A stretch of DNA of 64,000 nucleotides, taken from NCBI GenBank assembly GCA_963800235.1, contig CAWDAD010000003.1, positions 248,001-312,000 of the forward strand, written 5' to 3'. The position numbers and the translations under genes were made by a program. This DNA is from CAVVNP01 sp963800235 (GTDB taxonomy: Bacteria > Actinomycetota > Acidimicrobiia > Acidimicrobiales > Iamiaceae). The notes under the pieces are model-generated. The model did no database searches. It was not told where the DNA came from and saw only the letters and a program-made list of their open reading frames with translations. Of this stretch, positions 23,430 to 32,079 are shown piece after piece; the first letter of the stretch is position 1, and every line of letters begins with the position of its first letter.

Positions 23430-24253
23430 CCGACATCGAGACCGGCCACGAGACCGGCGCCGGGGCCGAACCCGTCGTCCTGGTCGAGGTGAGCGACCGG
23501 GTCGCCACCATCACCCTCAACCGGCCGGGCGCCCGCAACGCCTTGAACACCGAGCTGCGGCGCGCCCTGCCGAAGGCCATCGCCGGCGCCGACCAGGACG
23601 ACGAGGTCGACGTGATCGTGCTCACCGGCGCCGACCCCGCCTTCTGCGCCGGGCTCGACCTGAAGGAGCTGGGCTCCGGTGGCTCGGCCCTGACCGAGAG
23701 CGGCGCGGCCGGCAACGCCCGCCCCGACCAGCACGGGCCCTTCCCGCTCACCGCCAAGCCCGTCATCGGGGCGATCAACGGCGCCGCCATCACCGGCGGG
23801 TTCGAGCTGGCACTGAACTGCGACTTCCTCATCGCCTCCGAGCACGCCCGGTTCGCCGACACCCACGCCCGGGTGGGCATCCAGCCCGGCTGGGGGCTGA
23901 CCGTGCTCCTGCCGCAGGCCATCGGCATCCGCCGGGCCCGGGAGATGAGCGCCACCGGCAACTTCGTCGACGCCGACACCGCCCTCACCTGGGGCCTGGT
24001 CAACCACGTGGTGCCCCACCCCGACCTGGTGCCCACCGCCCACCAGCTGGCCGCCGACATCGTGTCGAACGACCAGCGGGCGGTGCGCCGGATCTACGCC
24101 ACCTACGACGAGAGCAGCGAGACCACCGTGGCCGAGGGCTGGGAGATCGAGAACCGCGTCGCCGGCGAGTGGCTGGGCGGGGCGGGCTTCGACGCCGAGG
24201 AGATCGAGCGTCGCCGTCGCGGCATCGTCGACCGGGGCCGCCACCAGGTCTGA
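23426..24253 (+). CDS. Enoyl-CoA hydratase/isomerase (crotonase) family protein
   Basis: A 275-aa crotonase: VATITLNRPGARNALNTELR (CoA-binding strand), FCAGLDLKEL (oxyanion-hole loop), AINGAAITGGFELALNCDFLIA (second oxyanion Gly, helix) and RFADTHARVGIQPGWGLTVLLP, where Glu of active hydratases may be replaced around GIQPGWG. It hydrates or isomerises an acyl-CoA in fatty-acid or steroid-like degradation; the exact substrate is unknown. ATGA overlap with the preceding gene. It converges with the ferritin-like gene. Confidence 0.88.
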   Translation: MTDIETGHETGAGAEPVVLVEVSDRVATITLNRPGARNALNTELRRALPKAIAGADQDDEVDVIVLTGADPAFCAGLDLKELGSGGSALTESGAAGNARPDQHGPFPLTAKPVIGAINGAAITGGFELALNCDFLIASEHARFADTHARVGIQPGWGLTVLLPQAIGIRRAREMSATGNFVDADTALTWGLVNHVVPHPDLVPTAHQLAADIVSNDQRAVRRIYATYDESSETTVAEGWEIENRVAGEWLGGAGFDAEEIERRRRGIVDRGRHQV

Positions 24254-24288
24254 CGACCGCCCCGACCGGAGCGTCGCCCGCCCGGTCG

Positions 24289-25437
24289 TCAGGCGGAGGC
24301 CTTGTTCTGGTCGATCTCGGGGACCTCGACCTCGTCGAGGCCGAACTGGCCGTACTCCTCCCCGGTGTCGGTCCAGTTCTCGAACTGGGTGACGCCGAGG
24401 GTGTCGAACCGCTTGCGCAGCCAGCCGTCGTTGGCGTCGAGCAGGCCGAGCTTCTTGCAGTTCGGCACGATCTTGGAGAACAGCAGCTGCTGGAACGGGT
24501 CGTCGTTCTTGTTGCCGACGTTGAAGACCCGGATGGCCTCCTTGACGTCGACGCCCATGCGCTCCCAGACCTCCTGCTGCAGGAACCGGTCGCGCATGCG
24601 CACCGCCGCCTCGAAGGCGAACTCCTGGCGCTCGAGCAGCTCGGCCTCGGTCAGCCCCTGGTAGTGCTCCTTCAGCGACAGCACGCCGAAGGCCACGTGG
24701 CGGGCCTCGTCGCTCATCACGTAGCGCAGCAGCTGCTTGAGCAGCGGGTCGGGGGTGGTGGCGTGGGCCATGCCGAAGGCGGCCAGGGCCAGGCCCTCGA
24801 CCATGATCTGCATGCCGAGGTAGGTCATGTCCCAGCGGCTGTCGTTGATGATGTCGTCGAGCAGCATCCGCAGGTGGGTGTTGATCGGGTAGTGGCCCGA
24901 CAGCTTCTCGTCGAGGTACTTGGCGAAGACCTCGACGTGACGGGCCTCGTCCATGACCTGGGTGGCGGCGTAGTACTTGGCGTCGATCCACGGGACGGTC
25001 TCGACGATCTTGGCCGTGCACACCAGCGCGCCCTGCTCGCCGTGCATGAACTGGCTCAGCGACCAGTTCTGCTGCTCGATGACCATCTCGAGCCACTCCT
25101 TGCGGCTCCACTTGTCGAGCGAGGTGCCCGAGATGTCGATGCCGAACATGGCGAGGGTCTCCTTGTCGGGGATCCCCATGGCCTCGGCGAACTCCTCCTG
25201 GTCGACCGGGGTGTCCCAGGGCAGGTCGGTCTCGCCGTTCCACTGGCTGCTCTTGGCCTTCTCGTAGAGCTTGGTGAGCGCCGGCCGGGCGCCCTTCTCG
25301 TAGTCCCACGTGAAGATGGCATCGGCGTTGTCGGCCACGGTGTGGGTGGCCTCGTCGATGTCGGAGTTGGTCATGGCGAGGATGTCGTCGAGGTCGTCGA
25401 CGTCATCGCGGCCCAGGATCTCGGCGTCGGTTGACAT
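24289..25437 (-). CDS. Di-iron ferritin-like domain protein
   Basis: A 382-aa protein with the carboxylate di-iron pattern on a four-helix bundle: FMHGEQGAL (first Glu), MDEARHVEVF (ExxH, near 163-170), IMVEGLALAAF (third Glu), and SDEARHVAFG (second ExxH, near 246-252). This layout is shared by R2-like and AurF-like oxygenases; a hydroxylase/desaturase role is possible. It is the second gene of an operon with a TetR regulator whose stop is 3 nt upstream (TGA ACC ATG), and is probably repressed through the palindrome at 26104-26122. Confidence 0.85.
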   Translation of the reverse strand: MSTDAEILGRDDVDDLDDILAMTNSDIDEATHTVADNADAIFTWDYEKGARPALTKLYEKAKSSQWNGETDLPWDTPVDQEEFAEAMGIPDKETLAMFGIDISGTSLDKWSRKEWLEMVIEQQNWSLSQFMHGEQGALVCTAKIVETVPWIDAKYYAATQVMDEARHVEVFAKYLDEKLSGHYPINTHLRMLLDDIINDSRWDMTYLGMQIMVEGLALAAFGMAHATTPDPLLKQLLRYVMSDEARHVAFGVLSLKEHYQGLTEAELLERQEFAFEAAVRMRDRFLQQEVWERMGVDVKEAIRVFNVGNKNDDPFQQLLFSKIVPNCKKLGLLDANDGWLRKRFDTLGVTQFENWTDTGEEYGQFGLDEVEVPEIDQNKASA

Positions 25438-25440
25438 GGT

Positions 25441-26097
25441 TCAGCGCTCCTTGGCTGCGGTTGCGGTCGGGTGCAGATCGGGTGACGGGGCGAAGGAACC
25501 CGGGTGGCCGACGGCGGTGACCAGCCGGGTGATGAGGTCCTCCCAGGCCAGGTGGCCGGGGTTGGGCACCTCGAGGGCGTCGAAGACGAGGAAGCCGAAG
25601 CCGACGGCGTGGCAGAACGCCACCAGGGCGTGGGTGTCGATGGCGGGGTCGATGCCGCCGTCGGCCTTGGCCGCGTCGATGATCTCGGCCAGGCGGCGCT
25701 GGCGGTCGGCCACGTTGGCCCGCAGCACCTCGGCGACCTCGGGGTCGCGGCGGGCGGCCACCACCGCGTGGAGCAGCAGGTCGGGGCACTCGGACTGGTC
25801 GCGCTCGACCAGCTGGCTGCCGGCGATGCGGATGATGTCCTCCATCCGACCCTGGAAGCGGTGGTCGGCGAAGAGGACGTCGAACTCGTCCTCGGTGTGC
25901 TCGGCGATGGCCGCCGCCAGCAGCTCGGCCTTGCCGCTGAAGCGGTTGTAGATGGCACCAGTGGTGACCCCCGCCCGGCGGGCGATCTCGGCCACGCCGG
26001 CCCGGTCGTAGCCCCGCTCGGCGAAGACCTCGGCGGCGCACTGGACCAGGCGGGCCCGCAGCTCGTCGGTCAGGTCGAGCGCCGGGACTGCGGACAT
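25441..26097 (-). CDS. TetR family transcriptional regulator
   Basis: A 218-aa TetR-type repressor. The N-terminal helix-turn-helix is canonical: CAAEVFAERGYDRAGVAEIARRAGVTTGAIYNRFSGKAELL, residues about 19-60, with a variable ligand-binding C-terminus. A perfect AT-rich palindrome lies 7 bp upstream of its ATG, suggesting autoregulation and control of the downstream di-iron protein. The ligand is unknown; an acyl-CoA or lipid-like molecule would fit the neighbourhood (inference). Confidence 0.92.
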   Translation of the reverse strand: MSAVPALDLTDELRARLVQCAAEVFAERGYDRAGVAEIARRAGVTTGAIYNRFSGKAELLAAAIAEHTEDEFDVLFADHRFQGRMEDIIRIAGSQLVERDQSECPDLLLHAVVAARRDPEVAEVLRANVADRQRRLAEIIDAAKADGGIDPAIDTHALVAFCHAVGFGFLVFDALEVPNPGHLAWEDLITRLVTAVGHPGSFAPSPDLHPTATAAKER

Positions 26098-26103
26098 GGC
26101 GGC

Positions 26104-26122
26104 GATAATAATCGTTATTATC
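26104..26122. promoter_or_regulatory. Palindromic TetR operator candidate
   Basis: GATAATAA-TCG-TTATTATC: perfect 8-bp arms around a 3-bp centre, almost pure A/T in a >70 % GC genome, 7 bp upstream of the tetR ATG. It also holds the likely -10 (TTATTAT), so binding would block transcription of tetR and the ferritin-like gene. Confidence 0.75.
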
Positions 26123-26163
26123 CCGCCGAGGAAGGTGTTGTGGCACCCGTCACGACCAGCGGC

Positions 26164-26583
26164 CTACCCCTCCGCGCCGGGGGGTCGCCGGGAGCGCTTC
26201 AGCTCGGCCCGGCGACGCTTCTGCTCGACCCGGCGCCGCCGCGCCGCGCGGCTCGGTCGGGTCGGTGTGCGGGGCGGGTCGCGGTGCAGCCCGTCGGCCA
26301 GCTTGCGACGCAGGCGGTCGAGGGCGAGGGTCCGGTTCCGGGCCTGGGAGCGCTCGTCGGCGGCCACCGCCCGGGCCACCGGACCGACCGCCTCGAGCAG
26401 CCGGACCCGCTGGCGGTCCGACAGGCTCGGCGATGCGGCCACGTCGAAGCGGACCTCGACCGCGGTGTTCGAGGTGTTGGCGTGCTGGCCCCCGGGCCCC
26501 CCGCTGCCGGTGAACCGCCAGTCGAGCTCGTCGAGCGGGATCACCGGCCCGCCGGGGACGGCCAGGGCGGCGGCGGGGTCCAT
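26164..26583 (-). CDS. arfB: Alternative ribosome-rescue factor ArfB (class I RF-like hydrolase)
   Basis: A 139-aa protein with the GGQ domain of peptide-release factors (WRFTGSGGPGGQHANTSNTA, residues about 23-42) and a C-terminal Arg/Lys-rich tail (RRRRVEQKRRRAELKRSRR) that in ArfB enters the mRNA channel. It should hydrolyse peptidyl-tRNA on stalled ribosomes. The length equals typical ArfB. ATG 26583 gives the normal short N-terminus; the open frame beyond is antisense-like sequence of the PfkB gene. It ends 66 bp upstream of the TetR gene start. Confidence 0.92.
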   Translation of the reverse strand: MDPAAALAVPGGPVIPLDELDWRFTGSGGPGGQHANTSNTAVEVRFDVAASPSLSDRQRVRLLEAVGPVARAVAADERSQARNRTLALDRLRRKLADGLHRDPPRTPTRPSRAARRRRVEQKRRRAELKRSRRPPGAEG

Positions 26584-26605
26584 CGACGTGCGGGGACGAC
26601 CCGGC

Positions 26606-27685
26606 TCAGGCGCCGACGCCGAGCCGCTCGGCCGCCAGCTCGGCCAGCGACACCAGCGGTCGCGCACCGACGTGGGCGATGCACTCCGCCGACGCGAGTG
26701 AGCCGAGCCGGCCGCAGCGCTCGAGCGGGTCGCCGGCGGCCAGGCCGTGCAGCACCCCGGCGGCGTAGAGGTCGCCGGCGCCGGTGGTGTCGACCACCTC
26801 GGCCGGCTCGGCGGGCACCTCGACCTCGTCGTCGGCGGTGACGAGCACCGATCCCTCGGCCCCCCGGGTGACGCAGGCCAGCTCGAGCACCGACGAGCCC
26901 TCGCCGGTGACCTGGCGGAGCTGCTCGATCGCCCGGTCCAGGTCGTCGACCTCGAACAGGGAGCAGATCTCGCCCTCGTTGGCGAACAGCACCTCGACCC
27001 GGTGGGTGACCAGGTCGAGGAACTCCTTGCGGTGCCGGTCGACGCAGAAGCCGTCGGACAGGCTGAAGGCGACCCGGCGCCCGCCGTCGCGCGCCGCGTC
27101 CATGGCCAGGGCGATGGCGTCGATGGCCTCCGGCGCGTCCCACAGGTAGCCCTCGACGTAGAGGAATCGGCCGTCGGCGGCCAGCTGGCGGTCGATCTCG
27201 TCAGGGCCGATCTCGACCGACGCGCCCAGGTAGGTGTTCATGGTGCGCTCGCCGTCGGGCGACACCAGGATCAGGCAGCGGGCCGTGCTCGGACCGGTGG
27301 TGGCCGCCGGGAAGTCGTAGTGCACGCCGGCGGCGCGGATGTCGTGGCCGAAGACCTCGCCGAGCTGGTCGTCACGCACCCGGCCGATGAAGGCGGCCCG
27401 CCCACCGAGCGAGGTCACGCCGACCACCGTGTTGGCCGCCGACCCGCCGGAGACCTCCACGCCGGGCCCCATGGCGTCGTAGAGGTGGTGGGACCGGTCC
27501 TGGTCGACCAGCGCCATCGAGCCCTTGACCAGGCCGTGGTCCTCGAGGAACGCGTCCTCGACCCGGGTGAGCACGTCGACGATGGCGTTGCCGACGGCGA
27601 CCACGTCGAACCGCCCGGCACCGGGCTCGCCCCTGCCGGCGGGGCGCTCGTCGTGACGGTCGGGTCGGGGTCCGGGCGCGGTCAC
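26606..27685 (-). CDS. PfkB family kinase (adenosine kinase-like)
   Basis: A 359-aa ribokinase-fold kinase. Signatures: AVGNAIVDVLTRVEDAFL, SGGSAANTVVGVTSLGG (substrate loop), YLGASVEI, and PfkB signature 2 VVDTTGAGDLYAAGVLHGLAAG with the catalytic Asp. The SAANT motif and domain order match the adenosine-kinase-like branch; sugar or nucleoside specificity is not proven. GTG 27685 is supported by TAGGGT 8 nt upstream. It lies divergently from the aminopeptidase gene and leads into arfB on the same strand. Confidence 0.9.
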   Translation of the reverse strand: MTAPGPRPDRHDERPAGRGEPGAGRFDVVAVGNAIVDVLTRVEDAFLEDHGLVKGSMALVDQDRSHHLYDAMGPGVEVSGGSAANTVVGVTSLGGRAAFIGRVRDDQLGEVFGHDIRAAGVHYDFPAATTGPSTARCLILVSPDGERTMNTYLGASVEIGPDEIDRQLAADGRFLYVEGYLWDAPEAIDAIALAMDAARDGGRRVAFSLSDGFCVDRHRKEFLDLVTHRVEVLFANEGEICSLFEVDDLDRAIEQLRQVTGEGSSVLELACVTRGAEGSVLVTADDEVEVPAEPAEVVDTTGAGDLYAAGVLHGLAAGDPLERCGRLGSLASAECIAHVGARPLVSLAELAAERLGVGA

Positions 27686-27693
27686 GGCGGCCG

Positions 27694-27699
27694 ACCCTA
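27694..27699 (-). promoter_or_regulatory. -10 element (TAGGGT) of the PfkB gene
   Basis: TAGGGT on the minus strand, 8 nt before GTG 27685. Confidence 0.5.
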
Positions 27700-27751
27700 G
27701 CGGCGGTGGTCGATCGGTAGCCTCGCCGGGTCCCCCACCCGAGGAGCCTCC

Positions 27752-30316
27752 GTGGCCGACGACGCCGACCGCTACCGCCTGCCCGACACCGTCGTCCCCT
27801 CCCACTACGAGCTGGTGCTCGAGCCCGACCTCGACGCCGCGACCTTCACCGGCACCGAGCGGGTCGACCTGCAGGTGGGCACCCGCACCGACCGCATCGT
27901 GCTCAACGCGCTCGACCTCGACATCACCGAGGCCCGGGTCGAGCGGCCCGGCGGTGAGCCGGTCGACGCCACCGTCACCTACGACCCCGACACCGAGCGG
28001 GCCACCCTCGAGCTGGCCGCCGCCATCGACCCGGGCCCCTGCGCCCTGCACGCCGCCTTCACCGGCGAGCTGAACGACAAGCTGGTCGGCTTCTACCGCA
28101 GCACGTTCACCGACGGCGAGGGCGACGGGGCCGTCACCCGCACCATCGCCACCACCCAGTTCGAGGCGACCCACGCCCGCCGGGCGTTCCCGTGCTGGGA
28201 CGAGCCGGCGTTCAAGGCCACCTTCGGCGTCACCCTGGTGGTACCCGAGGACCTGCTGGCGGTGTCCAACGCCGCCGAGGTGTCGAGCGAACCGACCGGC
28301 GACGGACGGCGTCGCGTGCGCTTCGCCGACACCATGGTGATGTCCACCTACCTGGTGGCCTTCGTGGTCGGCCCGCTGGAGGTCACCGAGACGGTGCCGG
28401 CCGGTTCGGGCACCCCGCTGCGGGTCGTCCACCCGCCCGGCCGGGGGGCCCTGACCGACTTCGCCCTCGACGTCGGGGCCGAGGCCCTCGCCTACTTCGA
28501 GGGCTACTACGGCATCGACTACCCGGCCGACAAGCTCGACCTGGTCGCCATCCCCGACTTCGCCTTCGGCGCCATGGAGAACCTGGGCTGCGTGACCTTC
28601 CGGGAGGTGGCGCTGCTCGTGGACCCCGCCACCGCCGACCAGCCCGAGCTCGAGCGGGTCGCCGACGTGATCAACCACGAGCTGGCCCACATGTGGTTCG
28701 GCGACCTGGTCACCATGCGCTGGTGGAACGGCATCTGGCTGAACGAGGCGTTCGCCACCTTCATGGAGCTGCTCGCCACCGACGCGTACCGCCCGGACTG
28801 GGACCGCTGGACCGGCTTCGGCACCAGCCGCACCGCCGCCTTCGACACCGACTCGCTGCAGAGCACCCGACCCATCGAGTTCCCGGTGGTCTCCCCGGCC
28901 GAGGCCGAGGGCATGTTCGACGTGCTCACCTACGAGAAGGGCGCGGCGGTGCTGCGCATGCTCGAGCAGTACCTCGGCGCCGACGCCTTCCGCCGGGCCA
29001 TCGGGAACTACCTCGACGCCCACCGCCACGGCAACACCGAGACCACCGACCTCTGGGACGCCATCGAGGACGCCACCGGTGAGCCGGTGCGGCGGATCAT
29101 GGACAGCTGGATCCTGCAGCCGGGCTACCCGCTGGTGACCGCCGAGCTGACCGGCGGCGGCTCGACGGTGCGGCTGACCCAGGAGCGGTTCGGCTTCGAC
29201 GACTCGACCCCGTCGCAGGAGTGGTCGGTCCCGCTGCTCGTCCGCACCGAGGGCGACGGCGCCGCCCGCCTCGAACGGGTGCTGCTCGAGGACGGGGCGG
29301 CCGAGGTCGAGGTGCCCGACGGCGCCGCGGTCGTGGTCAACGCCGGCGGCCACGGCTTCTACCGGACCCGCTACGACGCCGACCTGCTGGCCCGGCTCAC
29401 CGGGCAGGTCCAGGCCCTCTCCCCCCTCGAGCGGTACGGGCTGGTCGACGACGCCTGGGCCGCCCTGCTGGCCGGCGCCGTCGACGTCGGCGCGGTGCTC
29501 GACCTCGTCGCCGCCCTCGGCGACGACGACGACCTGTCGGTGTGGCAGCGGGTCATCGGTGTGCTCCACGGGCTCGATCGGCTGGTCGACGACGACGACC
29601 GGGACCGCTTCCTCGACCTGGTCCGCTCCCAGCTCGGTCCCGCCCTCGAGCGGCTCGGCGCCGACCCCGCCCCGGATGAGCCCGACCGGGTCACCGCGCT
29701 GCGCGCCGCCCTGTTCTCGGCGCTCGGGACCCTCGGCGACGACGCCACCGTCCAGCAGCGGGCCGAGCTGCTGCACGGCGCGACCGGCGACGAGCCGGCC
29801 CCGCCCACCTCGCTCGTCAACGCCTCCGTCGAGGTGCTGGCCCGGCGCGGTGACGCCGACCGCTTCGACGACTTCCTGGCCCGGTCGGAGGCGGCCACCA
29901 GCCCCCAGGACCGACTGCGCTACCTGTACGCCCTGGCCGAGTTCGACGACGCCGAGCAGTTCGACCGGCTGCTCGGGCTGGTGCTCACGCCCCGGGTCCG
30001 CAGCCAGGACGCCGCCTTCGTGCTCCGACGGGCCATCACCAGCCCGGTCAACGGCGCCCGGGCCTGGGACTTCCTGACCGAGCACTGGGACGAGCTGACC
30101 GCCCGGGTCCCGAGCAACAGCGTCGCCCGGCTGCTCGAGGGCATACGCGTCTTCAACCAGCCCGCGCTGGCCGACCGGGTCGCGGCCTTCGTCGGGGCCC
30201 ACCCGCTCCCGCAGGGTGCCAAGCAGGTCGCCCAGCACGTCGAGCGGATGGGGGTGTCGGTCCGGCTCCGGGCGCGCACCGCGGGGCCGCTCCACGACGC
30301 CCTCGCCGGCCGCTGA
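27752..30316 (+). CDS. pepN: Aminopeptidase N, M1 family
   Basis: An 854-aa zinc aminopeptidase. Substrate-anchor GAMEN (in FAFGAMENLGCVTF), the zinc site HELAHMWFGDLVTMRWW with the third ligand Glu in WLNEAFA, and a C-terminal ERAP1-like helical domain. It removes N-terminal residues from cytosolic peptides. GTG 27752 is preceded by a Shine-Dalgarno (GAGGAG, about 6 nt) and by TAGCCT at about 34 nt, so unlike many neighbours it has a normal leader. The metallophosphoesterase gene starts 20 nt after it. Confidence 0.95.
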   Translation: MADDADRYRLPDTVVPSHYELVLEPDLDAATFTGTERVDLQVGTRTDRIVLNALDLDITEARVERPGGEPVDATVTYDPDTERATLELAAAIDPGPCALHAAFTGELNDKLVGFYRSTFTDGEGDGAVTRTIATTQFEATHARRAFPCWDEPAFKATFGVTLVVPEDLLAVSNAAEVSSEPTGDGRRRVRFADTMVMSTYLVAFVVGPLEVTETVPAGSGTPLRVVHPPGRGALTDFALDVGAEALAYFEGYYGIDYPADKLDLVAIPDFAFGAMENLGCVTFREVALLVDPATADQPELERVADVINHELAHMWFGDLVTMRWWNGIWLNEAFATFMELLATDAYRPDWDRWTGFGTSRTAAFDTDSLQSTRPIEFPVVSPAEAEGMFDVLTYEKGAAVLRMLEQYLGADAFRRAIGNYLDAHRHGNTETTDLWDAIEDATGEPVRRIMDSWILQPGYPLVTAELTGGGSTVRLTQERFGFDDSTPSQEWSVPLLVRTEGDGAARLERVLLEDGAAEVEVPDGAAVVVNAGGHGFYRTRYDADLLARLTGQVQALSPLERYGLVDDAWAALLAGAVDVGAVLDLVAALGDDDDLSVWQRVIGVLHGLDRLVDDDDRDRFLDLVRSQLGPALERLGADPAPDEPDRVTALRAALFSALGTLGDDATVQQRAELLHGATGDEPAPPTSLVNASVEVLARRGDADRFDDFLARSEAATSPQDRLRYLYALAEFDDAEQFDRLLGLVLTPRVRSQDAAFVLRRAITSPVNGARAWDFLTEHWDELTARVPSNSVARLLEGIRVFNQPALADRVAAFVGAHPLPQGAKQVAQHVERMGVSVRLRARTAGPLHDALAGR

Positions 30317-30335
30317 GCGGTCGGCCGACCCACCC

Positions 30336-31470
30336 GTGACCACCCTGCGCCGGCTCCAGGTCTTCGCCGCCGGCCCCGACTGGGTGCAGGTCACGTGGTC
30401 GGCGCTCGGCCCCGGGCCGGTGCGCGTCCAGGCCCACGACGCGGTGGTCGAGGTCGAGGCCGACGGCGGCCCCGGCGCGGTCGTGCTCGAACCGCTGCCG
30501 GCCGGTCGCCAGCTCGGCGTGGTGGTGTCGGGGCGTGGCGTGCCCGGCGGCCGCCGCACCATCGGCGCCCGGACCCTGCCCCGACTGGCCGGGCCGGAGC
30601 TCTGCCGCTTCGCCACCGTCGGCGACCTCCACGTCGGGGCGGCGGCCTTCGGGTTCAAGAACTCGCTGCCCGACCCGGCCCCCGCCGCCGACCGCCACCC
30701 CCGCCGCTGCACCAGGCACGCGCTCGAGCGAGGCGCTGGCCTGGGGGGCCGAGCGGATCGTGGCCAAGGGCGACCTCACCCACGACGGCCGCCGGTACCA
30801 GTGGCGGTGGGTGGGCGAGCTGTTCGAGCCCGTCCCGGTGCCGGTCGACGTGCTGCCCGGCAACCACGACTGGTCCGCGCGGCGAACCGTCGAGCCGGCC
30901 GCGGCCGCAGGCCTGGTCGGGCGCCCCGTCGTCGACGGCGTGGGCGCGGTCGACCTGCCCGGCCTCCGGCTGGTGCTGGTCGACACCGCCCTCCCTCGCG
31001 AGCACGGCGGCGCCATCGCCCACCGCGCCGACGAGGCCTGCGACGCGCTGGCCGACGCGACCCGCGACGGGGTGCCGGCCATGCTCGTGCTGCACCACCA
31101 GCTCGAGCGGCCGACCCGCATCCTGCCCTGGCCGCCCGGCATCGACGGGCGGGAGGGCGAGGCCTTCCTGCAGCGGGCGGTGGCCGCCAACCCCGCCCTC
31201 TTCGTCACCTCGGGCCACACCCATCGCCACCGCAGCCGGCGGTGGCGCTCGGCGACGCTCACCACCGTCGGGTCCACCAAGGACTACCCGGGGGTGTGGG
31301 CCGGCTACTCGGTCCACGAGGACGGCATCCAGCAGGTGGTCCGGCGGGTCGCCGACCCCAGCTGCCTGGCGTGGACCGAGCACACCGCCCGAGCCGTCGG
31401 CGGCCTCTGGCGCTACCTCGGGCCCGGCCGCCTCACCGACCGCTGCCTGACCGCCCGCTGGCCGGTCTGA
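30336..31470 (+). pseudogene. Metallophosphoesterase, +1 frameshift
   Basis: A calcineurin-like phosphoesterase split between two frames. Frame 1 (GTG 30336) encodes an FN3-like N-terminal part (FAAGPDWVQVTWSALGPG) and FATVGDLHVG (motif I). Near 30725-30731 (ctcgagcgaggcg) one extra base shifts the frame. Frame +1 continues EALAWGAERIVAKGDLTHDG (motif II), LPGNHDW (III), LVLHHQLE (IV) and FVTSGHTHRHR (V), ending at 31470. Length 1135 = 3n+1. All five metal motifs are intact once corrected, so a sequencing error or a very recent mutation is likely. Uncorrected, frame 1 stays open into the next gene. Confidence 0.8.
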
Positions 31471-31490
31471 GCGCCCGTCCCGTCGAACCG

Positions 31491-32060
31491 ATGTCCGACG
31501 GCCTCCTGCGCCACGGGATCCGCCTGGAGGTGGCGACCCTCGCCTGGAACGTGGTCGGGGTGGTGGTGGTGGCCGTCGCCGCCATCGCCGCCCGGTCGGT
31601 CGCCCTCGCCGCCTTCGGGTTCGACTCGCTGGTCGAGATCGGGGCGTCCACCGTGGTCGTCTGGGAGCTGACCGGCACCGACCAGGGCCGGACCGAGCGG
31701 GCCCTGCGATGGATCCGGTGGGCTTTCCTGCTGCTCGTGCCCTACGTGCTGGCCATCGCCGCCGTCGGGTTCGCCTCGGGCTCGCACCCCACCCGCTCGG
31801 CCGCCGGTGTCGTGTGGACCGCGGCCACCGCGGCGGTGATGGCCGCCCTCGCCGTCGGCAAGCACCGCACCGGCTCGGCGCTCGGCAACCCGGTGCTCGT
31901 GACCGAAGGCCGGGTCACCGCCATCGACGCGCTGCTGGCCGGCTCGGTGCTGCTCGGCCTGGTGCTCAACGCCCTGGTCGGCTGGTGGTGGGCCGACCCG
32001 CTCGCATCGCTGGTCGTCGTCGGCTACGCCCTGCGGGAAGCTCGCGCCCTGCGGACCTGA
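31491..32060 (+). CDS. Small cation transporter (CDF-like membrane protein)
   Basis: A 189-aa integral membrane protein with five to six hydrophobic segments. FGFDSLVEIGAS and the late segment AIDALLAGSVLLG ... WWADPLASLVVVGYALREA resemble CDF transmembrane helices 2 and 5/6, where Asp/Ser residues carry metal. It lacks the usual cytoplasmic C-terminal domain, so transport of Zn/Co/Mn-type cations is only suggested. ATG 31491 begins 20 nt after the phosphoesterase stop, likely the same transcript. Confidence 0.75.
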   Translation: MSDGLLRHGIRLEVATLAWNVVGVVVVAVAAIAARSVALAAFGFDSLVEIGASTVVVWELTGTDQGRTERALRWIRWAFLLLVPYVLAIAAVGFASGSHPTRSAAGVVWTAATAAVMAALAVGKHRTGSALGNPVLVTEGRVTAIDALLAGSVLLGLVLNALVGWWWADPLASLVVVGYALREARALRT

Positions 32061-32063
32061 TGC

Positions 32064-32079
32064 CCGGCCCTCGGGCCGG
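32064..32079. terminator. Short hairpin between convergent stops
   Basis: CCGGCCC-TC-GGGCCGG fills nearly the whole gap between the transporter stop (32060) and the DUF4333 stop (32080). A compact bidirectional terminator is likely; there is no T-tract. Confidence 0.5.

Noticed and set aside
22139..24253. A VOC-crotonase fusion protein
   Set aside because: The middle is low-complexity and overlaps a genuine gene (22824-23429) in another frame. A single-base insertion at about 22740 explains the open frame better.
30336..32060. A phosphoesterase-transporter fusion protein
   Set aside because: Motifs II-V of the phosphoesterase lie in the +1 frame; the joining segment is not protein-like. A frameshift at about 30728 is the simpler reading.
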